Position numbers and translations under genes: made by a program
The notes under the pieces: generated by a model
Seen by the model: the letters and a program-made list of their open reading frames with translations, nothing else
Told to the model about the DNA's origin: nothing
Databases searched by the model: none
In this document: one piece after another, positions 34,676 to 42,975 of the stretch
Numbering within the stretch: position 1 is the stretch's first letter
Layout of the letters: every line of letters starts with the position of its first letter
NCBI RefSeq assembly: GCF_003234565.1
Contig: NZ_QKTU01000015.1
Coordinates: forward strand, 1-63,215
Source: Curtobacterium sp. MCBD17_013
GTDB lineage: Bacteria > Actinomycetota > Actinomycetes > Actinomycetales > Microbacteriaceae
Length of the DNA: 63,215 nucleotides
Direction of reading: 5' to 3'

Positions 34676-36292
34676 ATGGACACGGGCGGGGGGACGGGCG
34701 CGACCTCCGACCCGCTCCACGCGGAGCGCTACCGCATCGCCGCGTCGCGCGACGCCCGCTTCGACGGCCAGTTCGTCACCGCCGTCCACTCGACGCGTAT
34801 CTACTGCCGACCGAGCTGTCCCGCTCGCACGCCGCGGAGCTCGGGCGTCACGTTCTACCCCACGAGCGCGGCCGCGCACCTCGCCGGGTACCGCGCGTGC
34901 AAGCGGTGCCTGCCCGAGGCGAGCCCCGGCAGCCCCGCGTGGAACGTGCGCGAGGCGCATGGCGCCGCGCGCGCCATGCGCCTCGTGACGGACGGCGTGG
35001 TCGAGCGCGACGGAGTGCCGGCGCTCGCCGCACGCCTCGGGTACTCCCCGCGACACCTCACGCGGATCCTCGTGCAGGAGCTCGGCGCCGGGCCGAAGGC
35101 GCTGAGCCGCGCGCAGCGCGCCCAGCACGCCCGGACGCTGCTCACGACGTCGTCGCTGCCGGTCGCGGACGTCGCGTTCGCCGCCGGGTTCGGCAGCGTG
35201 CGGCAGTTCAACGACACCGTGCGCGAGGTCTTCGGGCTCACCCCGACCGCGCTGCGGGCGCGGAGTGGACGCGCGGCGCCGACGCCGGACGGGGCGCTCC
35301 GCGTCCACCTGCCCGCGCGACCGCCGTTCGACGCCCACGGCCTCTTCGCCTGGTTCGCCGCCCGCGCGCTGCCCGGCGTCGAGGTCGCGGCCACCGCCGC
35401 GGATCCCGGCGGCGCCCGCTACGAGCGGGTCGTGCGACTGCCGGGAGGCCCGGCCTGGTTCGCCGCGACCCCCGCCGACCCGGGGCCCTCCGGCCGCGGT
35501 ACCGGCATCGACCTCGAGGTCCGGATGACGACGCTGTCCGACCTCCCGACCCTCGTCGCGCGCGTCCGGTCCCTGTTCGACCTGGACGCGGACCCGGTCG
35601 CGGTGGACGCCCTGCTCGGAGTGGTCCCGGAGCTGGCGTCGTCGGTGGCCGCCGTGCCGGGCATCCGGGTGCCGGGGGCGCTCGACGCCGACGAGCTCGT
35701 CGTCCGGGCGGTCCTCGGGCAGCAGGTGCGCGTCGCCGCGGCGCGGACGGCGCTCGGTCGTGTGGTGGACGCCCTCGGAGAGCCGGTGCCCGACACCGTC
35801 GCGCCCGGGATGCGGATGTTCCCGACGGCCGCCGTACTCGCGGATGCCGTGGGGCGACAGCTCGTCGCCGAGGCGGGAGCGGGGTCGGCGCCGCCGGGCG
35901 ACGCGGAGCGGGTCATCCGCGGTCCCCGAGCCCGTGTCGCGACGCTGCACCGGGTCGCGGCGGGGCTCGCCGACGGATCGCTCGTCGTGGACCGGGCCGC
36001 GACGCTGGACGACCTCCGCGCGCGACTGCTCGCCGTGCCCGGGGTCGGGCCCTGGACCGCCGCGTACGTCGCGCTCCGGGTCCGGCACCACCCCGATCTC
36101 CTCCTCCCCAAGGACGTCGCCGTGCGGAACGGTGCACAGGCCCTCGGGATCCCCGACGACCCGCGCGGACTCTCCGTATGGTCGTCGGCACTCGCTCCCT
36201 GGCGGAGCTACCTGACCATGCACCTCTGGCGCGCTGCCGCACGCACCCCGCCGGACCAGGGGCATCGACCGAACGGAAGGCACATCCCATGA
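34676..36292 (+). CDS. alkA: Ada methyl-sensor / AraC HTH / AlkA 3-methyladenine glycosylase fusion
   Basis: A 538-residue three-part DNA-repair regulator. The Ada zinc domain uses Cys44, Cys48, Cys75 and Cys78 (YCRPSC and ACKRC), where Cys44 corresponds to the methyl-phosphotriester acceptor. An AraC-type helix-turn-helix (GYSPRHLTRILVQELGAGP, VAFAAGFGSVRQFNDTVREVFGLTP) follows at about 110-195. The AlkA N-terminal and HhH-GPD domains end with VPGVGPWTAAYVALRVRHHPDLLLPKDVAVRNG, including the catalytic Asp. It senses and removes alkylation damage and activates itself and ogt, with which it overlaps by ATGA. ATG 34676 was chosen as the first start before the Ada domain. Confidence 0.93.
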   Translation: MDTGGGTGATSDPLHAERYRIAASRDARFDGQFVTAVHSTRIYCRPSCPARTPRSSGVTFYPTSAAAHLAGYRACKRCLPEASPGSPAWNVREAHGAARAMRLVTDGVVERDGVPALAARLGYSPRHLTRILVQELGAGPKALSRAQRAQHARTLLTTSSLPVADVAFAAGFGSVRQFNDTVREVFGLTPTALRARSGRAAPTPDGALRVHLPARPPFDAHGLFAWFAARALPGVEVAATAADPGGARYERVVRLPGGPAWFAATPADPGPSGRGTGIDLEVRMTTLSDLPTLVARVRSLFDLDADPVAVDALLGVVPELASSVAAVPGIRVPGALDADELVVRAVLGQQVRVAAARTALGRVVDALGEPVPDTVAPGMRMFPTAAVLADAVGRQLVAEAGAGSAPPGDAERVIRGPRARVATLHRVAAGLADGSLVVDRAATLDDLRARLLAVPGVGPWTAAYVALRVRHHPDLLLPKDVAVRNGAQALGIPDDPRGLSVWSSALAPWRSYLTMHLWRAAARTPPDQGHRPNGRHIP

Positions 36293-36924
36293 GCACGATC
36301 GACCTGCGGCCCGAACCGGCCGCGTCGGAGTCGGCGTCCGTCGTACCGGACGCGGCATCCCCGCTCCGGTCGTCCGACGCCGTCGTGGTCCCGCCCGAGC
36401 CTCGCGCGGCGACGACGGTCGCGCGCGTCGCCACCCTCGCGACGCCCGACGGTCCGTTCACCGTGCTCGAGGACGGCGACGGCACGGTCCTCGCGTCCGG
36501 ATGGACGGCGGAGGCCACCGAGGTCCTCGCCCGGCTGGCGGAGCGCCACCGACCGGTGGTCGTCGTGCCGGGTGCGGTGGCGTCGGCCACGGCGGTCCAG
36601 GCCTACTACGACGGCGACGTCGAACCGGCCATGCAGGTGCGCGTCCGGCAGTTCGGCACGGAACTGTTCGCCGAGGGCTGGCGGCAGCTCCGGCTCGTGC
36701 CGGCGGGCACCGTGCTCACGTACACGCAGCTCGCCGCGGCCATGGGGCGTCCGGAGGCCGTGCGCGCCGCGGCGAGCGTCTGCGCCCGGAACGCACCGGC
36801 ACTGTTCGTGCCCTGCCACCGGGTGCTCCGGAGCAACGGCGGCCTCGGGGGCTTCGCCTGGGGCGAGCACGTCAAACGGTCCCTGCTCGAGCGCGAGGCC
36901 GACCTCGCCGCGCGGACGGTCTGA
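36289..36924 (+). CDS. ogt: Methylated-DNA-protein cysteine methyltransferase
   Basis: A 211-residue O6-alkylguanine transferase. The acceptor is Cys176 in ALFVPCHRVLRSNGGLGGFAWG. VPAGTVLTYTQLAAAMGRPEAVRAAASVCARN is the DNA-binding helix-turn-helix with the arginine finger. The N-terminal 45 residues are a disordered Ala/Ser/Pro tail not typical of the family. The protein takes the alkyl group from O6-alkylguanine irreversibly. Coupled to the Ada-AlkA gene by an ATGA overlap, with GGAAGG upstream, it completes an adaptive-response operon. Confidence 0.95.
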   Translation: MSTIDLRPEPAASESASVVPDAASPLRSSDAVVVPPEPRAATTVARVATLATPDGPFTVLEDGDGTVLASGWTAEATEVLARLAERHRPVVVVPGAVASATAVQAYYDGDVEPAMQVRVRQFGTELFAEGWRQLRLVPAGTVLTYTQLAAAMGRPEAVRAAASVCARNAPALFVPCHRVLRSNGGLGGFAWGEHVKRSLLEREADLAARTV

Positions 36925-36954
36925 CGACCGAGCACGGATCGCGGCGGCCGCGAG

Positions 36955-37020
36955 GACGGACGGCCCGACCCCCAGGAGGGGCCGGGACGACGGACGGCCC
37001 GACCCTCAGGAGGGGCCGGG
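36955..37020. repeat. Duplicated 32-bp terminator-like unit
   Basis: Units 36955-36986 and 36989-37020 agree at 31 of 32 positions. The second unit plus 37021-37027 folds into an 11-bp stem (CGGACGGCCCG/CGGGCCGTCCG) with an inner CCC/GGG pair. It lies between the converging ogt and MetE-like genes, so it serves as a bidirectional terminator whose unit was copied once. Confidence 0.65.
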
Positions 37021-37048
37021 CCGTCCGGTCAGCGCGATGTGTGACGGC

Positions 37049-38275
37049 TCAGAACAGCTTCGCCGAGGCCCGTCGGGCGCCCTCGCCGAGCGACTCGAGC
37101 TTGGCGGCGGCGATCGAGGGGTGGACGCGGCCGCCCAGACCACAGTCGGTCCCGGCGATGACCCGCTCGCGGCCGACGAACTCGGCGAACCGCTCGATCC
37201 GCTGCGCGACCAGGTCCGGGTGCTCGACGACGTTCGTGGCGTGGCCGACCACACCCGGGATGATCACCTTGCCGTCCGGCAGCTCGGTGTCCTCCCAGAC
37301 GGTCCACTCGTGCTCGTGGCGGGCGTTCGCGGCCTCGAACGAGTAGGCGCTCGCGTCGATGTCGAGCATGAGGTCCACGATGTGACGGAGTTCGATGTCC
37401 GTCGTGTGGGGTCCGTGCCACGAGCCCCAGCACAGGTGGAACCGCACGCGCGAGGTGTCCAGGCCGCGGAGTGCGTGGTTGAGGGCCTCGACCCGGATCC
37501 GGGTGAACGCGCGGTAGTCCTCGACGCTCGGCTCGGGGTTGATCTGGTCCCAGTTCTCGGCGATCGAGGGGTCGTCGATCTGCAGCGAGAGCCCCGCGTC
37601 GAGGATGATCCGGTACTCCTCGCGGAGAGCGTCGGCCCAGGCCCAGATGTGCTCTTCCTCGGTCGCGTAGTACTCGTTCGCGACGCGGGCACCGGAACCG
37701 GGCGAGAGCGCGGTGATGAACCCGTTGTCGACGTCGTTCGCCTCGAGCGCGTGCTTGAGGTTCGCGGCGTCGGTGCGGGCGGCCTCGTGGCCCGTGTAGA
37801 CGATCGGCCCCGTCGTCGTGGGGAACGCGGTCGCGTTCTTGCCGACCCCGATCCCGCTCTCCGGGTCCTGGTAGGCGTCCCGGAAGGCGATCCAGTCCCG
37901 TCGGTCGGGGAACGAGGTCAGGCGGACGTGCCCCGGCTCCGAGCGGACGGGCTCCTGCGTGAAGATGTTCTCCTCGGTCAGGGACAGGCCGCTGACGCGC
38001 TGGAACGAGTAGCCCCACCAGGCGCCGTAGTCGACCGAACTCGACATCGCCTTGCCGTACTCGCCGTCGCCGGGTTGGGTGATCCCGAGCCGGACCTGCC
38101 GGGCGACCACGTCGTCGACGGCGGCACTCGTCAGGGCGCGGACCTCGTCGGTGGTCTGCAGGGTGAACCCGTCCTCGGCGAGCGGTCGCGCGGCGTTCGC
38201 GGCGATGAGCTCGGGGGTACGGGGAAGGGAACCGGCCGTGGTGGCCTGGATGTGTGTGGTGTTCTCGAATGACAT
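37049..38275 (-). CDS. Core-MetE-type cobalamin-independent methionine synthase family protein
   Basis: A 408-residue protein of the MetE C-terminal barrel family without the N-terminal half of full MetE (about 750 aa). It has TTAGSLPRTPEL, GITQPGDGEYGKAMSS, the zinc ligand stretch FHLCWGSWHGPHTTDIEL, LMLDIDASAYSFEAANARHEHEW and IAGTDCGLGGRVHPS with the last Cys ligand. Full-length MetE uses methyl-tetrahydrofolate. Short core forms use other methyl donors or act on other thiols. GAGGAG precedes ATG 38275. The 525-nt gap upstream may hold control signals. Confidence 0.85.
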   Translation of the reverse strand: MSFENTTHIQATTAGSLPRTPELIAANAARPLAEDGFTLQTTDEVRALTSAAVDDVVARQVRLGITQPGDGEYGKAMSSSVDYGAWWGYSFQRVSGLSLTEENIFTQEPVRSEPGHVRLTSFPDRRDWIAFRDAYQDPESGIGVGKNATAFPTTTGPIVYTGHEAARTDAANLKHALEANDVDNGFITALSPGSGARVANEYYATEEEHIWAWADALREEYRIILDAGLSLQIDDPSIAENWDQINPEPSVEDYRAFTRIRVEALNHALRGLDTSRVRFHLCWGSWHGPHTTDIELRHIVDLMLDIDASAYSFEAANARHEHEWTVWEDTELPDGKVIIPGVVGHATNVVEHPDLVAQRIERFAEFVGRERVIAGTDCGLGGRVHPSIAAAKLESLGEGARRASAKLF

Positions 38276-38800
38276 GCGTGCGCTCCTCGGGGACGGAGTC
38301 GTCGTGCGACTCCCTCGGGCAGTGGGACGTCGCAGGCGTGCGCGGCGGCCGTCCACGACGGGAGCGGTCGACGCCGCGCGCGAGGCTTCGCGTGGTGCGC
38401 TGCGTGGAGGCAAGCGTGCCACGGGTCCGGCGCCGCACGGCATCTGTTACGCCACGCGACGGACGCGATCGCCGACGCCACCCGAACTGGGGTCAAGCGC
38501 GATCCCATCGGTCCGGAACCCCGCATCGAAGGCATGGCGAGAAGTGCCCGGCGCTCGGCGTCGGGGAGCCCCCAGGGCCGAGGGCGCACCCGTTCGGGTC
38601 GGGTCGCCGTCGCCTCGGGGCCGGTCCGTTCGGGTGACCGGCCCCGGGGGCTTCGTCCGGACGACGGCTCCGCTCCGTGCCGGAGGCGCGACGACCACCC
38701 CTGGTTGCGGGTGATGACGCGTCGGGAGTGCGCTGACAGAATCGGGAGCGCCTTCCCCGGAAGCGCCCCAACCACGCGCCATCCCGTCCAGAGGACCTCC
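38276..38800. other. 525-nt divergent gap between MetE-like and hydrolase genes
   Basis: No gene was found here. It holds a 7-bp hairpin close to the MetE-like start (GGAGTCG/CGACTCC on the reverse strand), no recognisable SAM or cobalamin riboswitch core, and a strong hairpin at 38617-38645. The AGAGGA ribosome-binding site of the hydrolase is near 38790. Confidence 0.5.
38617..38645 (+). terminator. Hairpin upstream of the alpha/beta hydrolase gene
   Basis: GGGGCCGGTC and GACCGGCCCC form a 10-bp perfect stem with a 9-nt loop, about 155 nt before the hydrolase ATG. It could be an attenuator or leftover terminator. No T-run follows. Confidence 0.3.
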
Positions 38801-39625
38801 ATGCACGTCGAACCCGCTGAGCGCACCGTCGTCTCCGCGGACGGCACTGCGATCGCGACGTCCACCACGGGCAGCGGGCCGGCGCTCGTGCTCGTCGCCG
38901 GGCCGTTCGACCACCGCGCCTTCGGGGCCCTCACCGATACCGCCACGGCCCTCGCCGAGCACTTCACCGTCACCTGGTACGACCGCCGTGGCCGGGGCGA
39001 GAGCGGTGGCGGGCTGGCCGAGGCGCAGCGCGAGGTCGAGGACCTCGAGGCCGTCATCGCCGCTGCGGGCGGGCGACCGTCCGTCGTGGGCCTCTGCGCC
39101 GGGGCCGGGTTGGTCCTCCTGGCCGCTGCGGGCGGAGCGCCGATCGAGCGAGCGGTCGCCTGGGAGCCGCCGTACCGCGCGTCGGTCGATCCGCGGTTCC
39201 CGGACCCCGAGCGCATCACGGCCCTCGTCCGTGGCGGTCGTGCCGCGGCAGCGGTGCGGTTCTTCCTGCGTCGCGTGCTCGGCACGCCCTGGCTCGCGCC
39301 CGTCGTCCTGCGGATGCAGCGCCCGGCGTGGGCCGGTCTGCTCGCCGGTGCCGCGACCCTCCCGAACGACGTCCACGTCATGACCGGGTTCGCCCTGCCG
39401 ACCGAGGTCCTCGCCCGCATCACGACACCCGTGCTCGTCATGACCGGCGGATCGAGCCCCGACTGGCTCAAGCTCGCGGCCCACGCGGCGGTCGAGGCCG
39501 TGCCGGGGTCGGAGCACACCGTGCTGCAGGACCAGGCGCACGTCGTCAACGGTGCCGCGCTGGCCGAGGGCGTCGTCCCGTTCCTCCTGCGGGAGCGGGT
39601 GGAGGAGCCCGACCCGCTCGGCTGA
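38801..39625 (+). CDS. Alpha/beta hydrolase with cysteine in the nucleophile elbow
   Basis: A 274-residue alpha/beta-fold hydrolase. VLVAGPFDHRAFG carries the oxyanion region, and TVTWYDRRGRGESGG is the usual first helix approach. The nucleophile elbow reads VVGLCAGAGLVLL, so Cys99 replaces the serine of Gly-x-Ser-x-Gly. The catalytic base is His247 in LQDQAHVV. Cys nucleophiles are known in dienelactone hydrolase. Here the substrate is unknown. AGAGGA precedes ATG 38801. It is followed closely by a HAD-type gene on the same strand. Confidence 0.83.
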   Translation: MHVEPAERTVVSADGTAIATSTTGSGPALVLVAGPFDHRAFGALTDTATALAEHFTVTWYDRRGRGESGGGLAEAQREVEDLEAVIAAAGGRPSVVGLCAGAGLVLLAAAGGAPIERAVAWEPPYRASVDPRFPDPERITALVRGGRAAAAVRFFLRRVLGTPWLAPVVLRMQRPAWAGLLAGAATLPNDVHVMTGFALPTEVLARITTPVLVMTGGSSPDWLKLAAHAAVEAVPGSEHTVLQDQAHVVNGAALAEGVVPFLLRERVEEPDPLG

Positions 39626-39699
39626 CCTCGGTCGGCGCGTCACCAGGGAGCGCGTCGGTCCGCGTCCGTCCCTCGGCGTTCGCCTGGGAGGATGGACGG

Positions 39700-40575
39700 A
39701 TGACGACCCCTCCGCGCCTCGGTCTGCTCCTCGACGTCGACGGTCCGATCGCCAGTCCGGTGTCGCGGACGATCGCCATCCCGTCCATCGTCGAGGACCT
39801 CGTGGCACTGGCGGCCCAGGGGATCCCGGTCGTGTTCAACACCGGGCGCAGCGACGCGTTCATCCGCGAGCAGGTCGTCGGGCCGTTGCTCGCCGGCGGT
39901 CTCGCGTCCGGTGGTCGGGTGCACGCCGTGTGCGAGAAGGGCGCGGTCTGGTGCTCGATCGACCCGCGGTTCGACGGCGGGATGAGCGCGATCGAGGTCG
40001 CCGAGGACCTCGCGCTCCCGGTGGACTTCGCCGACGAGATGCGCGCCCTCGTCGCCGACACCTTCGCCGACGTCGTCTTCTACGACGAGACGAAGCGGGC
40101 GATGGTCTCGATCGAGCAGCGGGTCGACGTTCCGAGTGCGACGTTCCTGGCCCGGCAGCCCGACCTCGACGCCAGCGCGATGGACGCCCTCGTCCGCCGC
40201 GGGTACGGGGTGCGGCGCCTCGACGACGTCCGCGCGGCCGACGACGGCAGCGTCACCTGGCGCATCGACCCGACGATCATCTCCACCGACATCGAGTCCG
40301 CCCGCACCGGCAAGGACATGGGAGCGGAGCGTGCGCTCGAGCTCCTGGCCGACGACGGCGCCCTGCCCGCGACCTGGCGCACGGTCGGTGACTCCCGGAG
40401 CGACTACGCCATGGCGGACTGGCTGCACGAGCACGGGCACGATGTCGCGCACGTGGACGTCCGCCCGGCTGACGGTGTGCCCGAGACCCCGTACCCGGTC
40501 CTCACCGCGCCCGACGGCGTCATCCACGACGAGGCGGGAGCCCGGTTCCTGCGCACCTGGGTCACGGCCCCCTGA
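39700..40575 (+). CDS. HAD-superfamily (Cof-like) hydrolase-type protein
   Basis: A 291-residue protein with the HAD core: LGLLLDVDGPIASPVSRTIA with the Asp-x-Asp pair, IPVVFNTGRSDAFIREQV as motif II, a lysine in RTGKDMGAERALELL, and the acidic motif TVGDSRSDYAMADWLHEHG. The arrangement resembles trehalose- or sucrose-phosphate phosphatases and Cof-type enzymes. Substrate is unknown. GGGAGG stands before ATG 39700. It converges with the DUF4184 gene with only 13 nt between stops. Confidence 0.8.
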   Translation: MTTPPRLGLLLDVDGPIASPVSRTIAIPSIVEDLVALAAQGIPVVFNTGRSDAFIREQVVGPLLAGGLASGGRVHAVCEKGAVWCSIDPRFDGGMSAIEVAEDLALPVDFADEMRALVADTFADVVFYDETKRAMVSIEQRVDVPSATFLARQPDLDASAMDALVRRGYGVRRLDDVRAADDGSVTWRIDPTIISTDIESARTGKDMGAERALELLADDGALPATWRTVGDSRSDYAMADWLHEHGHDVAHVDVRPADGVPETPYPVLTAPDGVIHDEAGARFLRTWVTAP

Positions 40576-40588
40576 CGAATCCGCCCGG

Positions 40589-41398
40589 TCACCGGCCGCG
40601 GGGCACGACCCGATCCGGCGCCCGTCCCACGCGCACCAGCGCGAGGCCGACGGCCGTCAGCACGAGCAGCACCGCGCACACCCGCACGGCCAGGATCGCC
40701 GCCCAGCCGAGCACGCCCTCCGCGCTCGATCCGACCAGGAGGAGCGGGGCAGCTCCGACGATCGTCACCAGCCCCGCGACCGCCAGCAGTGCGACGCGCA
40801 GCCCCCGTGCGATCCCCGCGGGCAGTCGTCGTGTTCGCGGTACCGGGGGCGTCCGGCGCAGCCAGAGCACGAACGCGACGGCGAGCACGAGCATCCCACC
40901 CACCGAACACGTGTTCTGCACCAGGTCGTACACGGGGTGGCCGTGGATCGACGCACGGAGGACCGCGATCCGCGCGACCGACCACCCGTGCCGGTGCGTG
41001 AACGAGTCCCACGCGACGTGGCTGTAGACGCCGGCGATCACGGTGGCGAGCACCAGCGCCAGCCGACCCACCCGCGCGGCGGGCGTCCGGGACCGGAAGG
41101 CGGACCACGCACTCGTCGGGTCGTCCCAGGACGCGGGCAGTCGGTCGTGCACCGACCGGGGTTGGATCGCGGTGAACGCCCATCGGAGCCCGAAGGTCCA
41201 CGCGGCCAGGGCGATGAGTGCGACCGGCGTGGACACCGTCAGCGCGCCGAGTGCCGAGTGCGTCACCCCGTACGCGGGCAGCTCCGGGACGAAGAGCACC
41301 GCGTCCGGTGCCATGGCACCGACGGCGAGGGCTGCTGCGGGAACCCGGGTCCCGCGGAACGGCAGCGCCACGATCGTGTGGCTGACGGTGAACGGCAT
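40589..41398 (-). CDS. DUF4184 integral membrane protein
   Basis: A 269-residue membrane protein of the DUF4184 family. MPFTVSHTIVALPFRG at the start, GAMAPDAVLFVPELP, GVYSHVAWDSFTHRHGW and VYDLVQNTCSVGGM place conserved His/Asp residues as in the family. These recall membrane metal-dependent hydrolases of the YdjM type. About six membrane segments are predicted. Physiological role unknown. ATG 41398 opens the conserved part, and the upstream reading is shadow of the divergent lipoprotein gene. Confidence 0.85.
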   Translation of the reverse strand: MPFTVSHTIVALPFRGTRVPAAALAVGAMAPDAVLFVPELPAYGVTHSALGALTVSTPVALIALAAWTFGLRWAFTAIQPRSVHDRLPASWDDPTSAWSAFRSRTPAARVGRLALVLATVIAGVYSHVAWDSFTHRHGWSVARIAVLRASIHGHPVYDLVQNTCSVGGMLVLAVAFVLWLRRTPPVPRTRRLPAGIARGLRVALLAVAGLVTIVGAAPLLLVGSSAEGVLGWAAILAVRVCAVLLVLTAVGLALVRVGRAPDRVVPRGR

Positions 41399-41554
41399 GC
41401 GCGGATGATGGCACACCGGCACCAGGAGGAACCGGGCCGAGGTTGCGCGACACCCGTGGATCAGCCGCGACGTCGAACCGTCGGGGGACAGACACGCTGA
41501 GCGGACTCCCGGAAATGGGAGCCCGGGCAGGAGCGCGCGGGTACGGTCCGGGCC

Positions 41555-42073
41555 ATGAGGACCACGAAGATCACGAGCGCGGCCATCGTGGCCGTCGCGT
41601 CTGCACTCCTGCTCACCGGCTGTCACACCGCGGGCACCGGGGGCGCGCAGAACCAGGATCCCGTCGGCAAGGTCCCCGGCTCCCAGCAGCAGCAGACGAA
41701 CCCCGCGCAGCGCAACGGGTCGAAGTGCCCCGTCGCGAACGTCGACGTCGTCGAGCAGATCAACCACGCGCTCGGCACCCACGACGACATCGACTTCGCC
41801 GACACGTGGAAGACCACGGGGGGTTGGTACATCGGTGCCTCGGTGGCGCCGACGAACGGCCAGGACGACCCGAACGAGGACGAGGTCGCCGTCTGGGTGA
41901 CGACGAAGAACCCGACCATGGCGAAGGGGCAGACGTTCGACGGCACGATCTACGCCGTGAACGCCGCGGCGCGCAACGGCTCGTCGTCGCCGAACGCACC
42001 CGCGGGCTTCACCGCGTCGTCGTCGGACGCGAAGACCGTGATCAGCTGCATCGTCGAGGACATCGACCACTGA
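41555..42073 (+). CDS. Small lipoprotein of unknown function
   Basis: A 172-residue exported protein. The signal peptide ends at a lipobox LLLTGC with acylated Cys23. A Gln-rich spacer (SQQQQTNPAQRNG) leads to a compact domain with one probable disulfide (Cys in KCPVANVD and in VISCIVED). The mature part (TTGGWYIGASVAPTNGQDD, VAVWVTTKNPTMAKGQTFDGTIYAVNAAARN) looks like a small beta-fold. I do not recognise the family. Confidence 0.8.
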   Translation: MRTTKITSAAIVAVASALLLTGCHTAGTGGAQNQDPVGKVPGSQQQQTNPAQRNGSKCPVANVDVVEQINHALGTHDDIDFADTWKTTGGWYIGASVAPTNGQDDPNEDEVAVWVTTKNPTMAKGQTFDGTIYAVNAAARNGSSSPNAPAGFTASSSDAKTVISCIVEDIDH

Positions 42074-42101
42074 TCCACGCGGGTCCGCCCGCGCATCGAC
42101 T

Positions 42102-42140
42102 CTGAGCGCCGCGGCCGGCCACGAGCCCCGCGGCGCTCAG
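42102..42140. terminator. Hairpin between the lipoprotein and nei genes
   Basis: CTGAGCGCCGCGG and CCGCGGCGCTCAG form a 13-bp perfect stem with a 13-nt loop between converging genes. Its right arm runs into the tandem repeat at 42130. Confidence 0.6.
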
Positions 42141-42186
42141 TGCTGTCTGCGGCGCTCAGTGCTGTCTGCGGCGCTCGGTGCTGTCC
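42130..42186. repeat. Three 19-bp tandem repeats next to the nei 3' end
   Basis: Units GCGGCGCTCAGTGCTGTCT at 42130-42148 and 42149-42167 are exact, and the third (42168-42186) has two changes. The nei stop region just beyond (TTCAGTGCTGACAGCGCG) resembles the unit. The repeats may therefore have arisen by duplication of the gene's last codons. Confidence 0.7.
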
Positions 42187-42195
42187 GCAGGGGGT

Positions 42196-42975
42196 TCAGT
42201 GCTGACAGCGCGGACACCAGTAGGTGTCCCGCAGCGACAGCGCGTCCTCGCCGAGCGTGCCGTACCGGATCCGCGTGCCGCAGCGGAGGCACGGCTTGCC
42301 GTCGCGCCCGTAGACCCAGAATCGCTGCCCCGGCCGGGTGTTCCCCGTCGTGACGCGGTTGGAGCGGTCGCGGTTCGCCACGATGAGCCGTTCCGCGAGC
42401 GCCACCATGCGCGTCGGGTCGCTGACCTCGCCGACGGGCCGCGTCGGCAGCACCCCGCGGAGGAAGCACAACTCGTTCCGGTAGACGTTGCCGAGCCCGG
42501 CCATGACCCGCTGGTCGAGCAGCGCGAGGCCGATCGGGCGGGCGGGGTCCGCGACGAGGTTCGCCTCGGCGCGCGCCGGGTCCCAGTCCGGCCCGAGCAG
42601 GTCCGGGCCGAGGTGCCCGACGATCGTGTCCTCGTGCTCGCGGGGGACGATCTCGAGCACGCCGAGTGTGAATCCCACGGTGGAGACGCCCTCGGCGTCG
42701 AGGACGGCGCGTGCCTGGTGTGCCGGGCGCCGCCAACGGTCACCCGGCGCGTAGACGTCCCACCGGCCCTCCATCTTGAGGTGCGAGTGGACGGTGACGT
42801 CGCCGATTCGGTGCAGGATGTGCTTGCCGCGCGGGACGACCTCGTCGACCACGCGCCCGGTCAGGTCGACGGTCGCGAACGCCGGTACCCGGAAGTCGGT
42901 GCGCGTCAGGACCTTGCCGGCCAGGGCCGCGTGCAGCTTGTGGGCCGCGCGGTAGACGGTGTCGCCCTCAGGCAC
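42196..42975 (-). CDS. nei: Formamidopyrimidine/endonuclease VIII-type DNA glycosylase (Nei2)
   Basis: A 259-residue Fpg/Nei bifunctional glycosylase-lyase. After removal of the first residue the protein starts with Pro-Glu-Gly (PEGDTVYRAAHKLHAAL), where Pro is the Schiff-base nucleophile. VHSHLKMEGRWDVY carries the catalytic Lys region, GLGNVYRNELCFLRGV the helix-two-turn-helix, and the C-terminal zinc finger uses CLRCG and CPRCQ. It excises oxidised pyrimidines. GTG 42975 overlaps the end of lhr by 8 nt, forming the lhr-nei2 arrangement known from mycobacteria. Longer N-terminal reading would bury the essential Pro and was rejected. Confidence 0.93.
   Translation of the reverse strand: MPEGDTVYRAAHKLHAALAGKVLTRTDFRVPAFATVDLTGRVVDEVVPRGKHILHRIGDVTVHSHLKMEGRWDVYAPGDRWRRPAHQARAVLDAEGVSTVGFTLGVLEIVPREHEDTIVGHLGPDLLGPDWDPARAEANLVADPARPIGLALLDQRVMAGLGNVYRNELCFLRGVLPTRPVGEVSDPTRMVALAERLIVANRDRSNRVTTGNTRPGQRFWVYGRDGKPCLRCGTRIRYGTLGEDALSLRDTYWCPRCQH

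Noticed and set aside
33106..36924. A 1272-codon forward open frame spanning several genes
   Set aside because: Its first two thirds are Arg/Gly/Pro-rich with no family features and overlap PfpI, MOSC and Ada-AlkA genes in other frames. Only the last 211 codons are real (ogt).
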